The notes beneath the pieces were generated by a model that had not been told where the DNA came from, searched no databases, and saw only the letters and a list, made by a program, of their open reading frames with translations. Positions 8,933-17,650 of a DNA stretch of 64,000 bases are shown in pieces. How positions within the stretch are numbered: the first letter of the stretch is position 1; each line of letters opens with the position of its first letter. The DNA lies in contig NZ_QYBB01000026.1 in NCBI RefSeq assembly GCF_004137685.1, forward strand, positions 1 to 64,000, given 5' to 3'. The DNA comes from Lichenibacterium minor (GTDB lineage Bacteria; Pseudomonadota; Alphaproteobacteria; Rhizobiales; Beijerinckiaceae). Made by a program: the position numbers and the translations under genes.

Positions 8933-10501
8933 TCAGGCGCCGTGGAGTGTCGGGGCGCAGCGATACCGGGTGGCCGTCTCGTAATCGTAGGCCATGCCGA
9001 GCAGGGCGGCCTCGCTCCACAGCGGGCCGACGAAGATGAGGTTGAAGGGCGCGCCCGAAGCGTAGCGCCCGGCCGGCACCGTCAACCCCGGCAGGCCGGC
9101 GATGTTGATCTCGCAGACCGTGGTCTCGTGCAGCGTTTCGGTGCCGTGCAGCGGCGGCAGCGCGTCCCGCATCTGGGGAAACACGAATCCGTCGAGCCGC
9201 TCCCGCGCCATCACGCGGTCGAGGATGGCGAGGTAGCTTTCCCGGGCGGCGAGGAAGTCCGACAGGTCGGGCGGCGTCAGCGGGTCGGCGAGGGCGGGGC
9301 CGAACTGCGGCAGCTGGTGCATCATGTGCAGCACGCCGCCGGGGGCGAAGCAGTCCTCCTCGGCGGTGGCGGCGGCGAAATCCGCGAAGGAGCGCAGCGC
9401 CGCCGACGGCCCCATGCGCCCGAGATACTGATGCAGGTCGAAGGCGACCGATTCCATGCCGCGCGCGTCGTAGTGGTCCGAGCCCTCGACGGGCCGGCCG
9501 ATGTCGGCGAAGCCCGAGCCGGCCAGCGGATCTTCGACGAGCACCGCGCCGCGGGCCGCGATCTCGGCCTGGGCGCCGCGGTACAGCTCGGCCGTCTCGG
9601 CCGACAAGGGCCGGTCCCGCCAGCCGGGCCCGTAGAGGCCGAGGCGCTTGCCGCGCAGAGCCGAAGGGTCGAGCCCGGACGCGTAGCCGCCCGCCGGCCG
9701 CTTGCCGATGCCCGCCACCGTCTTGGGGTCGGCCGCCGTGTACCCGGCCAGAACGTCGAGCGTCAGTGCCGCGTCGCGCACGCAGCGGGCGATCGGCCCG
9801 ACGACGTCGCGGGTGCTGCCGGCGAGCGGCATGACGCCGGCGTTCGGCACGAGGCCGAAGGTGGGCTTCAGCCCGACGAGCCCATGGGCGGAGGCCGGGT
9901 TCTGGATCGAGCCGCCCGTTTCCTCGGCCAGGCCGAGCACCGCCATGCTGGCCGCCACGGCGGCAGCCGTGCCGGCGCTGCTGCCGCCGGGGATGCAGTC
10001 GGGAGCGGCGACATTGATGGTCGGCCCCGCCCAGCTGTCGTTGGCGTGGCTGCCGGTGGCGCTGAGCACGGGCACGTTGGTCTTGCCCAGCATGACGCAG
10101 CCCGCCGCCCGCATGCGGGCCACGACGGGGGAGTCCGTTTCGGGGATCAGGTCGGTGCCGCCCGCCTTCGCGCTGAGGAAACGCCACCCCCCGGTGCTGG
10201 GCAGGCCGGCGACGTCCATGGTGTCCTTGATGACCACCGGCACGCCGGCCAGCGGCCCGAGCTCTTCGCCCGCGGCGCGGCGCCGGTCGATGGCGCGCGC
10301 GTCCGCCAGCGCGTCGGGGTTCATCACGATCAGGGCGTTGTAGTGCGGGTTGTGGAGCGCGATCCGCTCGAGGAAGAGCCGCGTCAGGGTTTCCGACGTC
10401 GTGCCGGCCGCGAAGGCGGCCTGGGCGTCGGCCACCGTCATCTCGACGGGGTCGACGGCGGTGGGATTCGCGGGGATGGGGTTCGCGGGGATGGCGTCCA
10501 T
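8933..10501 (-). CDS. Amidase signature family hydrolase
   Basis: This 522-residue amidase keeps the triad K92 (VVIKDTMDV), S174 (PGGSSAGTAA) and S198 (ETGGSIQNPAS). It follows the importer ATPase gene by 36 bases. Its NPASAHGLVGLKPTFG segment differs from the two amidases further along the cluster, so it is a separate lineage, not a recent duplicate. As the first enzyme gene after the transporter it is the best candidate for the first hydrolytic step on the imported amide. The N-terminus contains a short repeat (IPANPIPANP) before the conserved domain, so the true start could be slightly inside. Confidence 0.88.
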   Translation of the reverse strand: MDAIPANPIPANPTAVDPVEMTVADAQAAFAAGTTSETLTRLFLERIALHNPHYNALIVMNPDALADARAIDRRRAAGEELGPLAGVPVVIKDTMDVAGLPSTGGWRFLSAKAGGTDLIPETDSPVVARMRAAGCVMLGKTNVPVLSATGSHANDSWAGPTINVAAPDCIPGGSSAGTAAAVAASMAVLGLAEETGGSIQNPASAHGLVGLKPTFGLVPNAGVMPLAGSTRDVVGPIARCVRDAALTLDVLAGYTAADPKTVAGIGKRPAGGYASGLDPSALRGKRLGLYGPGWRDRPLSAETAELYRGAQAEIAARGAVLVEDPLAGSGFADIGRPVEGSDHYDARGMESVAFDLHQYLGRMGPSAALRSFADFAAATAEEDCFAPGGVLHMMHQLPQFGPALADPLTPPDLSDFLAARESYLAILDRVMARERLDGFVFPQMRDALPPLHGTETLHETTVCEINIAGLPGLTVPAGRYASGAPFNLIFVGPLWSEAALLGMAYDYETATRYRCAPTLHGA

Positions 10502-10537
10502 GGGGCGGGTCTCGGTCTGGGAAGGGGTGAGGCGAGG

Positions 10538-11278
10538 TCAGTCCATGCCGACGAATTCGTCGATCATGGCCCGGTCGCGGGCGACCTCCGGCGGCACTTC
10601 GCCCGTGATGGCGCCCTTCTTCAGGATGAGGATGCGGCGGGACAGCGAGGCGATGAAGTTGAGGTTCTGCTCGACGAGCAGCACGGTGAGGCCCCGCTCC
10701 CGGCCGATGAGCTGGAGCGTTTCGATGATCTCCTCGATGATGGAAGGCTGGATGCCCTCCGTCGGCTCGTCGAGCAGGACGATGCGGGGCGCGCCGCAGA
10801 GGCATCGCGCCAACGCCAGGAGCTGCTGCTCGCCGCCCGACAGGGCGCCCCCCGGCCGGTCGAGATAGGCCTTGAGGCGCGGGAAAAGCCCCAGGATCTC
10901 CTCGATCCGCCCCGCCTCCGGGGCTCCGCCGAGCAGGCAACCCATGCGCAGGTTCTCGTGGACGCTGAGGCCGGGGAAGATTTCGCGCCCCTGGGGCACG
11001 TAGCCCATGCCGGCGCGGGCCCTGGCGGTGGGTGACAGCCCCGCTATGGCGCGGCCGGAAAGCGACACGCTGCCGGCCGTGGCCGGCAGGTAGCCCATCA
11101 AGGTGCGGAGCAGGGTGCTCTTGCCCATGCCGTTGTGGCCGAGGATGCCGACGAACTCGCCCTCGCCGACGGCGAGCGACACGCCGCCGAGGATCGGGAT
11201 GCGGCCGTAGCCGGAGTGGAGGCCCTCGACCGACAGAAGCGGAACGGAGGGTGGGGGAGGGCTCGCGGTGCCGTTCAT
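10538..11278 (-). CDS. ABC importer ATPase, UrtE/LivF type
   Basis: The 246-residue ATPase has Walker A GHNGMGKST, the signature LSGGEQQLLALARCL, Walker B IVLLDEPTEGI and the switch His in VLLVEQNLN. The EQNLNF ending and short length place it with LivF/UrtE subunits of branched-chain amino acid/urea/amide importers. Its ATG at 11278 overlaps the stop of the LivG/UrtD-type gene (ATGA). It pairs with that subunit in the nucleotide-binding dimer. A longer in-phase frame upstream is overlap with the neighbour and was rejected. Confidence 0.9.
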   Translation of the reverse strand: MNGTASPPPPSVPLLSVEGLHSGYGRIPILGGVSLAVGEGEFVGILGHNGMGKSTLLRTLMGYLPATAGSVSLSGRAIAGLSPTARARAGMGYVPQGREIFPGLSVHENLRMGCLLGGAPEAGRIEEILGLFPRLKAYLDRPGGALSGGEQQLLALARCLCGAPRIVLLDEPTEGIQPSIIEEIIETLQLIGRERGLTVLLVEQNLNFIASLSRRILILKKGAITGEVPPEVARDRAMIDEFVGMD

Positions 11279-12024
11279 CACGCCGCCTGCTTGCCGAGGT
11301 AGACGTCGCGCACGCGCTGGTCGGCGAGGACGCGGCCGACATCGTCCTCCATGAGGATGCGCCCCTGGTTGAAGACCGTGACGGTCTTGGCGATCAGGCG
11401 GATGAAGGGCATGTCGTGCTCCACCACGATGAGGGCGTGGGTCTTGTTGATCTCGCCGATCAGCTCGGCCGTGCGGTGGACCTCGTCCTGCGTCATGCCG
11501 GCCGCGGGCTCGTCGAGCAGCACGAGTTCGGGCTCGCCCGCCAGGACGGTGGCGATCTCCACCCATTGGCGCTGGCCGTGCGCCAGCTGGCCGACGGCGA
11601 GCGAGGCGATGGAGGTGAGGCGAAGCCGCACCAGCATCTCGTCCACGATGGCATCGGCGCGCTTCACCGACGTCCGGCGTGCCGCCCCGATGAAGACGTT
11701 CTCCCGCACCGTGAGCGCGTTGAAGACGTTGGGCACCTGCGTCTTGATGCCGACGCCGGCCCTGGCGATCTCGTGGGGGTGGGCGCCCGTGATGTCGGCG
11801 TCGCGGAGCCGGATCTGCCCGGAGCTCGGCTTCAGCTGGCCCGTCAGCATCTTGAAGAAGGTGCTCTTGCCGGCGCCGTTGGGGCCGATGAGGCAGCGCA
11901 GCTCGACCTCGCCCAGCGTGAAGTTCACGCTGTCGACGGCCTTCACCCCGCCGAAGCGCATCGACACGTCGGTGGCCTGGAGCAGCGGGCGGAGGGGGGC
12001 GGCCCCGGGGCGGGTCGCGGTCAT
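11278..12024 (-). CDS. ABC importer ATPase, UrtD/LivG type
   Basis: This 248-residue ATPase has Walker A GPNGAGKST, signature LAHGQRQWVEIA, Walker B LVLLDEPAAGM and VVEHDMPFI. The AHGQRQWVEI form of the signature is characteristic of UrtD-type subunits, where LivG usually has LSYGQQR. That favours a urea/short amide importer over a branched-chain amino acid one. The ATG at 12024 overlaps the permease stop (ATGA), and the far end overlaps the UrtE-type start. Confidence 0.9.
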   Translation of the reverse strand: MTATRPGAAPLRPLLQATDVSMRFGGVKAVDSVNFTLGEVELRCLIGPNGAGKSTFFKMLTGQLKPSSGQIRLRDADITGAHPHEIARAGVGIKTQVPNVFNALTVRENVFIGAARRTSVKRADAIVDEMLVRLRLTSIASLAVGQLAHGQRQWVEIATVLAGEPELVLLDEPAAGMTQDEVHRTAELIGEINKTHALIVVEHDMPFIRLIAKTVTVFNQGRILMEDDVGRVLADQRVRDVYLGKQAA

Positions 12025-13103
12025 CGGCGTGTCTCCGGCGCGAGGGGCTGGGCGGCGAGGGGGCGGGCGGTCTCGGCCGCGGCCCGGGCCGGCTCCTTCC
12101 GCGACCCGGCCCGGGCCAGGAGGGCGCGGGCCGTGGGCAGCAGGCCCTGCGGGATCAGCAGCACGAAGGCCACGAGGATGATGCCGAGCCCGAGGTTCGG
12201 GTCCACGGCCGACTGGCCGCCGGCGGCGTTGATCAGTCCCTGGATCAGCACGGCGCCCAGGATGGGCCCGAGCAGCGTGCCGAGCCCCCCGACGAGCACG
12301 AAGATGATCACCTGGGCCGACATCGACAGGGCGAACACCGTGGGGCTGATGAAGCCACCCCAGTTGACGTAGATGCAGCCGGCGAGCCCGGCGATGCCGG
12401 CCGAGACGGTGAAGGACAGGAGCTTGTAGAGGCGCGGATCGTAGCCGATGAGCTGCGCCCGGGTCTCGTTCTCGCGGATCGCCACGACCACGCGCCCGAA
12501 GCGGCTCGCGAGGAGCGCTCGCAGGAAGGCGTAGACGACGACGAGGCTGCCCATGGCGACGTACCAGATCCCCGTCTGGTCGAGCTGGTCGTCCGGCATG
12601 CCGGGGACGTTGATGGGCGGCACGGAGGGCATGCCGTTGAAGCCGCCGAGCTCCGCTTGGCCGATGTGGTACTGGCTGCCCGAGGTGGCGTTGGTGAGCT
12701 GGAACAGGATCACCGAGACCGTCAGGGTGATGACCCCGATGTAGGCGTCCGAGATGCGGCCGTAGAACATGAAGTAGCCCAGGGCCGCGGCGAACAGCAT
12801 GGGCACCGCCACGCTGATCAGCACCGGCACGGTGCTGTCCCCCATGTCGATGGCGGCGACCGCATAGGCGTAGGCGCCGAGGCCGAGGAAGGCGGCTTGG
12901 CCGAAGGACATGATCCCGGCGAAGCCCCACACGAAGCCCTGGCTCAGCGCGAAGATCGCCACGGCGGCGAACAGCGTGAGTTGCACCAGGCCGTAGGTGC
13001 CGACGAGGTGCGGGGCGCCGAACAGGATCGCGAGACCCGCGCCGACGACGGCGAGGAAGCTCAAGCCCGACCGGCGGCGCGCGGAAAGGTGGACGGGCGT
13101 CAT
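12021..13103 (-). CDS. ABC importer permease, UrtC/LivM type
   Basis: This 360-residue membrane protein has the LivM/UrtC pattern of about ten helices. Conserved segments are WGFAGIMSFGQAAFLGLGAY near residue 60, IRENETRAQLIGYD in the cytoplasmic coupling loop and VGGLGTLLGPILGAVL near the end. A basic, Ala/Pro-rich tail of about 35 residues follows the last helix. Its ATG at 13103 overlaps the stop of the UrtB-type gene. It forms the translocation pore with that permease. Confidence 0.9.
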   Translation of the reverse strand: MTPVHLSARRRSGLSFLAVVGAGLAILFGAPHLVGTYGLVQLTLFAAVAIFALSQGFVWGFAGIMSFGQAAFLGLGAYAYAVAAIDMGDSTVPVLISVAVPMLFAAALGYFMFYGRISDAYIGVITLTVSVILFQLTNATSGSQYHIGQAELGGFNGMPSVPPINVPGMPDDQLDQTGIWYVAMGSLVVVYAFLRALLASRFGRVVVAIRENETRAQLIGYDPRLYKLLSFTVSAGIAGLAGCIYVNWGGFISPTVFALSMSAQVIIFVLVGGLGTLLGPILGAVLIQGLINAAGGQSAVDPNLGLGIILVAFVLLIPQGLLPTARALLARAGSRKEPARAAAETARPLAAQPLAPETRR

Positions 13104-13966
13104 AGGCTGCGCCTCAGGAACCGGCCGGTGATGCCCTGCGGCAGCACGCGGATGAGAAGGACGGCGGCGCAGAGCAGGGCGACGTCGCCGATGACGGGGG
13201 AAGTCTGGAAGGACACGAGTTCGTCGATGAAGCCGAACAGCCCCGACGCCAGGCCGGTGCCCGTCACGATGGCGGGGCCGCCGCCCAGAACCGTGATGAA
13301 GGCCCGCGCGATATAGGCCGCGCCCATGTCGGGCGAGACGCCCGAGATGGGAGCCAGCACGCCGCCGGCGAGGCCGGCGAGGGCCGAGCCGAGCGCGAAG
13401 GTGGCCATGTAGATCGTGCCGGGCGACACGCCCAGGGCGGCGGCCATGCGGGCGTTCTGCATGGTGGCGCGCAGGACGAGGCCGAACTTCGTGAAGCGCA
13501 ACAGGCCCAGCAGGGCGACGATCGCCACGAGGGCGGTGCCGATCAGCACGAGGTTGAACAGGCTCGCCCCGTAACGGCCGATCTCGAAGCTGCCGACGGG
13601 CGTCGGCACGGCCTTGACGACGTTGCCGAAGAGCGTCGTCACGAGGCCGATCAGGCCGAGGCTGATGCCCCAGGTGGCCAGCATCGTGTCCATCATGCGC
13701 CCGTACAGGAAACGGATGACCGTGCGCTCGACCGCGAGGCCGATGAGGCCCACGACGAGGGGCGGCAGCACCAGCAGGGCCACCCAGATGTTGACGCCGT
13801 GATCGACCGCGGTGACGGCCGTGTAGGCGCCGAGCATCATGAACTCGCCGTGGGCGAGGTTGATGATGCGCATCATGCCGTAGATCACGCCGAGGCCGAT
13901 CGTGATCAGGAACAGCGTGGCGATGCCCGTCACCACGTTGAACGCGACGAGGCCGGTGAGGTCCAT
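13100..13966 (-). CDS. ABC importer permease, UrtB/LivH type
   Basis: The 288-residue permease shows the family features YGMMRIINLAHGEFMMLGAY near the N-terminus and RATMQNARMAAALGV in the coupling helix. The last segments (GGGPAIVTGTGLASGLFG, LLIRVLPQGITG) are typical of LivH/UrtB. It lies 87 bases after the binding-protein gene and overlaps the next permease by four bases. Its length equals LivH; urea UrtB proteins often carry a long extra N-terminal domain, which is absent, so the substrate is probably an amide other than urea. Confidence 0.9.
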   Translation of the reverse strand: MDLTGLVAFNVVTGIATLFLITIGLGVIYGMMRIINLAHGEFMMLGAYTAVTAVDHGVNIWVALLVLPPLVVGLIGLAVERTVIRFLYGRMMDTMLATWGISLGLIGLVTTLFGNVVKAVPTPVGSFEIGRYGASLFNLVLIGTALVAIVALLGLLRFTKFGLVLRATMQNARMAAALGVSPGTIYMATFALGSALAGLAGGVLAPISGVSPDMGAAYIARAFITVLGGGPAIVTGTGLASGLFGFIDELVSFQTSPVIGDVALLCAAVLLIRVLPQGITGRFLRRSL

Positions 13967-14053
13967 GCGGTGAACTCCGAAGGGGCGGTGGCCCTGGCGG
14001 GCGCACCGGATCGATCGTCCCCGGCGGCGAAGTGGCCCGCCGGGGCCCGGCCA

Positions 14054-15298
14054 TCACAGCGTCGGGACGAACTGCTTGTTGGTCTTCGGGTTCTTGATGA
14101 GGTCGCAGGCACCGGCGGTGTCGGCGGGATACTGGTCGGGAAAGGTTTGCAGGATGTCCCACTTGCGATCCTTCGGCGTCGCCAGGTAGGCGGTGCGGAT
14201 CGTGTGGTGGGTCTTGGGGTCCATGGTGACCTTGCCCGAGGGCGTTTCGACCGTGATGCCGGATTCCAAGGCGTCGATCACCTTGTCGCGGTCGACCGAG
14301 CCGGCCTTCTTGACCGCGTCCGCCCAGAGCATGATGCCGTCGAAGGTGGCGGTGTCGAGTTCGCCGAGGTCGGTGACGTCCGCACCGTACTTGGCCTGCA
14401 TGCCCTTCACGAAGTCGACGCTGGCCGGGGTCGTGAGCGAATTGTACCAGCCGTAGCAGGTGACGATGCCGTTGGTCGTGGACGGGTCCATGGTGGTGAG
14501 CTCGTCGCCGAGGCCGAACACGCTCGACCCCATCGGGATCTTGCCCTTCATGCCGGCCGCATCCCACTGCCGGTAGAAGCCCGAATGGTTGGCGCCTACC
14601 AGCGCCGAGAGCACGATGTCGGGGGCCGCCTGCTGGATGCGGCTGATCGCCGAGGAGAAGTTGGTGACGTCGAGCGGGAAGAAGTCGGTGCCGACGACGG
14701 AACCGCCGCCGTCCTTCATGAACTTCGTCATCCAGCTCGCCGTGATGTGCCCGTAATTGTAGTCGGCGGCGACGATATAGGCCTTCTTGCCCCAGGTCTT
14801 CAATGCGTAGTCGACGATGTGATCGACGGTCTGGGCGGGCGTCGAGCCGGTGCAGAACACGTTGCGGTCGCAGACCCCGCCTTCATACTGGGTGTTGTAG
14901 AAGTAGAGCGTCTTGTCTCGGTCGAAGATCGGGCGGATGGCCTCGCGCGACGCGGAGGTGATGCCGCCCTGGATGACGTCGACTTTGTCTTCGAGCGCGA
15001 GCTTCTGGGCGAACTGCGAATAGAGCTGCATCGTCGACTGGGTGTCGTAGGCGATGAGCTGGATCGGACGGCCGAGCAGGCCGCCGGCGGCGTTCAGCTT
15101 GTCGACGGCATATTGCGTCGTCTGGATCATTCGCCGGCCTTCGAGGCCGAGCGCCCCCGTGCCGTCGAGCAGGCTGCCGAGCTTGATGGGCTCCGCCGCG
15201 AAGGCCCGGCGCGCATAGAACGGCATCGCGACCGTGCCGGCCGCGACAGCGCCTCCGAGCTTCAGTGCCCTGCGCCGGCTGATCGTGTCCTGGGTCAT
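14054..15298 (-). CDS. Periplasmic binding protein of the amide/urea-type ABC importer (UrtA/FmdD-like)
   Basis: This 414-residue type I binding protein has a twin-arginine leader (ISRRRALKLGG) and an AFA cleavage region near residue 34, so it should be exported folded by Tat. The mature protein begins PIKLGSLLDGTGALGLEG and includes YNTQYEGGVCDRNVF and ADYNYGHITA. These are typical of UrtA and amide-binding proteins, as opposed to leucine-binding ones. It is the first gene of the 12-gene minus-strand cluster, and a sigma-54-type site lies about 70 bases upstream of its ATG. The ligand is probably a urea-like or small amide compound. Confidence 0.88.
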   Translation of the reverse strand: MTQDTISRRRALKLGGAVAAGTVAMPFYARRAFAAEPIKLGSLLDGTGALGLEGRRMIQTTQYAVDKLNAAGGLLGRPIQLIAYDTQSTMQLYSQFAQKLALEDKVDVIQGGITSASREAIRPIFDRDKTLYFYNTQYEGGVCDRNVFCTGSTPAQTVDHIVDYALKTWGKKAYIVAADYNYGHITASWMTKFMKDGGGSVVGTDFFPLDVTNFSSAISRIQQAAPDIVLSALVGANHSGFYRQWDAAGMKGKIPMGSSVFGLGDELTTMDPSTTNGIVTCYGWYNSLTTPASVDFVKGMQAKYGADVTDLGELDTATFDGIMLWADAVKKAGSVDRDKVIDALESGITVETPSGKVTMDPKTHHTIRTAYLATPKDRKWDILQTFPDQYPADTAGACDLIKNPKTNKQFVPTL

Positions 15299-15710
15299 GG
15301 GAGGCGGCTCCGTCGGAGGGGGCTGGGTCCGGCACGGACGAGGATCGCCCGGCTGTCGGCGACGGCGCTGCAAGCGCAATGCCAACATTTCCCACAAAGG
15401 ACACATCCGGCATCCGGGCCCCTTCCGTCGCCTGCACGGACGCGATGTCGTCGTGAGGGGGTGGGAGATGTCCGTGGAGGGGGGAAGTGAGTCCCACAAA
15501 AACGTCATTCCGGTCATCGCCGAGGACCGGAGCGGGGTCGTGATGTGACCGGAGCACCACCGTCGGATGCCAGGATCGAACCGGCCGGGCTGCCTCGCCC
15601 ATGGGCATTCTGCATGCATCGCGCATCTTCCTCGTCAGAGCGACGCGGAAGCATGCAGCGTGAGCGATGAGGGTATACGGTGTGATGTTGAAACATTAAA
15701 AATGATAGTA
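15299..15710. other. Intergenic region upstream of the amide cluster, no gene seen
   Basis: Apart from the sigma-54-like site at 15369-15385, I see no credible coding region here. Frames are short and lack family motifs. The last part, from about 15660, turns AT-rich compared with everything around it and merges into the end of the decayed LysR gene. Confidence 0.6.
15369..15385 (-). promoter_or_regulatory. Probable sigma-54 (RpoN) promoter of the amide cluster
   Basis: On the minus strand this reads TTGGCATTGCGCTTGCA. It fits the -24/-12 consensus YTGGCACGRNNNTTGCW at 12 of 14 defined positions, with the essential GG and GC exactly spaced. It ends 71 bases before the binding-protein ATG, leaving a leader of roughly 60 bases. 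RpoN control through NtrC is the usual route for nitrogen-limitation induction of amide and urea uptake. No convincing NtrC dyad was recognised further upstream. The match is by eye. Confidence 0.6.
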
Positions 15711-16430
15711 TTATTTGGTTTCCAAAACACAATGCGGTGATAAAATCACCACGGATTCATATTTCAATCTCATTTGATTATGGGATGTCGGTTCGAATGA
15801 GAGCCTGACCCAAAGTGGGGCCGTCCTGGTTGTGCGATTCGGAGCTGGCGACCGAGCTAGCGGGATCATCATGTGGATCGACGAGCAGCGGGAAACTGAC
15901 AAGCGCTCGGGTGGCGGCTTCACGAGCGACGCCACGGGCATGGGGTAGGCTGTATCGGGGCGGCTGATCCCGGATGGCAGGCCATGCAGGGCCGACATGC
16001 GGTCGGCGATGAGCGCGATCCTGTTTCTGCTGCGAACCGGCTGAACCACCGCAGTCGGTCGGTCCCGCTTGAGCCGTGCGATGGCCCGCGCCATCAGACA
16101 GGGAGCGGCGCTGTACACCGCTCCGACGCGCACCCGCTGTGGCCCGCCTTCGGCGAGCTCGTCCAAGCCCCGCTGAGCCCGCTCAAGCACGTCAGACACA
16201 TTGCGGGTATGGCGCAACAGGACCTCGCCGAAACCGTTGGACTATAGTTCTCAATGTACGCGCACGAGGAGTGAACGAACCATCGCCGCCCCGAGCCCCA
16301 GCGGCAGCTTGGTAGCAGCCGGCCTTCCGATGCCGAGCGCGGCCCTTCGCAGGATGCCGTGACGGCCGAGGGTGACGAGGAAATCGAGGTGTCGGGTTCT
16401 CAAGCGGCTCAGGATCGATCTGGACAGGAG
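15711..16430 (-). pseudogene. Decayed LysR-family (GbpR-like) regulator gene
   Basis: Pieces of one LysR-type regulator are found in more than one frame on the minus strand. Around 16250-16430 the frame reads LSRLRTRHLDFLVTLGRHG then ILRRAALGIGRPAATKLPLG, a recognisable but damaged helix-turn-helix. A second frame from about 16250 continues NGFGEVLLRHTRNVSDVLER, AQRGLDEL, RVRVGAVYSAAPCLMARAIA and RLKRDRP, the linker and start of the effector domain. A shorter stretch ends near ESVVILSPH. At least one frameshift, loss of conserved HTH residues and loss of the C-terminus argue that it is dead. It points away from the amidohydrolase operon at 16578, as a divergent regulator would. Confidence 0.65.
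15714..15750. repeat. Two short inverted repeats in an AT-rich patch
   Basis: Two perfect small dyads stand next to each other: TTTGG-TTT-CCAAA at 15714-15726 and GGTGAT-AAA-ATCACC at 15736-15750. They lie in an unusually AT-rich stretch (about 15680-15780) where the LysR pseudogene fades out. They could be operator remnants, part of a weak terminator or debris of a mobile element; no long T-run follows either of them. Confidence 0.35.
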
Positions 16431-16577
16431 CCGGCTCCGGACCGCCGGGCGGGTGGGGGGACAGAAGATTCTAACCGGCGACCCGAAATGCCATCTGGCC
16501 GGCGCACCCAGACGGGGAGAGACTTTCGGGAAACGCGGGACGCGACACCTGAGGGGCGGGCGACAGGGAGAGGCGAC

Positions 16578-17564
16578 ATGGCGCTCACGCGGCATCCCGA
16601 CGGGCATGAAGGTCTGGCCGAGGGCGAGACGAGCGACGGAGCCTCGACGCAGCCGCTCTACGACGGCCCGATGGTGGACGCTCACCACCACTTCTGGGAC
16701 CCGACCCGCAACCTCCACCCCTGGCTCGCCCCGGGCGTCAGCATCCCATTCCGCTACGGGAACTACGACAGCATCAAGGACCCGTACCTGCCGGACGACC
16801 TTCGACGCGACAGCGCCGGCCACCACCTGAGCGAGAGCGTCTACGTCGAGACAGAATGGGATTCGGCCGACCCGCTCGGCGAGACCCGCTACGCGGCATC
16901 GCTGGCGGCGCGCCACGGCTGGCCTCATGCCATCGTGGCCCAGGCTTGGCTCGACCGCGACGATGTCGCCGAGGTGTTGGCGGGGCAGGCCGCCGAGCCC
17001 CTGGTCCGCAGCGTCCGCCACAAGCCCGGCGGACCGGAACGGCCGGACAAGGTCGGGGCCACCTGGACACTCATGTCGGATGAAATCTGGCGCCGCGGCT
17101 ACGCCCTGCTGGAGCGCCACGGCCTCCACTTCGACCTGCAGACGCCCTGGTGGAATCTCGACGAGGCGGCGCGCCTCGCGGACGATTTCCCGCGAACCAC
17201 CATCGTGCTGAACCACGCCGGCCTGCCGGCTGACCGCAGCGACGCGGCCCTCCTGGCTTGGCGCGCCCACATCGAGCGTTTCGCGGCGCGGCCCAACACG
17301 GCGATCAAGATCTCCGGCCTTGGTCTGCAAGGCCGCCCCTGGAGCGTCGATGAGAATCGCCGCGTCGTCGAAGAGGCGATCGTGGCTTTCGGCCCCGCGC
17401 GAGCGATGTTCGCCAGCAACTTCCCGGTCGACCGCCTCTGCGGCACCTACGACGCCATCATGACCGGCTTCAAGCGCATCGTGGCGGGCCGACCCGCCGC
17501 CGAACAGGCGGCCCTCTTCTGCGGCACAGCCCGCCGCATCTACCGCACCGGCCCTCGAGCCTGA
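16578..17564 (+). CDS. Amidohydrolase_2 (COG3618) TIM-barrel metal-dependent hydrolase
   Basis: This 328-residue protein has the opening metal motif VDAHHHFWDP (H36, H38). Later conserved segments are HKPGGPERPD, LNHAGLP and FASNFPVDR, which define the COG3618 group containing L-fuconolactonase, 4-sulfomuconolactonase and related lactonases. It probably hydrolyses a lactone or ring ester. The ATG at 16578 has a good ribosome site (GGGAGAGG). A longer frame to 16359 would reach back across the regulator promoter region and was rejected. It heads a co-directional set with an MFS carrier, GntR regulator, PdxA-like dehydrogenase and ABC importer. Confidence 0.85.
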   Translation: MALTRHPDGHEGLAEGETSDGASTQPLYDGPMVDAHHHFWDPTRNLHPWLAPGVSIPFRYGNYDSIKDPYLPDDLRRDSAGHHLSESVYVETEWDSADPLGETRYAASLAARHGWPHAIVAQAWLDRDDVAEVLAGQAAEPLVRSVRHKPGGPERPDKVGATWTLMSDEIWRRGYALLERHGLHFDLQTPWWNLDEAARLADDFPRTTIVLNHAGLPADRSDAALLAWRAHIERFAARPNTAIKISGLGLQGRPWSVDENRRVVEEAIVAFGPARAMFASNFPVDRLCGTYDAIMTGFKRIVAGRPAAEQAALFCGTARRIYRTGPRA

Positions 17565-17650
17565 CACAGTGCCGAACGCCCCCGAGAGAGGGGCGGCCAA
17601 AACCAGCGACGATCGAGGGCCGCCACGGCCCGACAAGGGAGGCCCAGGCC

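Noticed and set aside
12021..14567. 848-residue minus-strand frame covering two permeases and part of the binding protein
   Set aside because: The permease domain begins only at 13103; residues before it are a shifted reading of the neighbouring genes.
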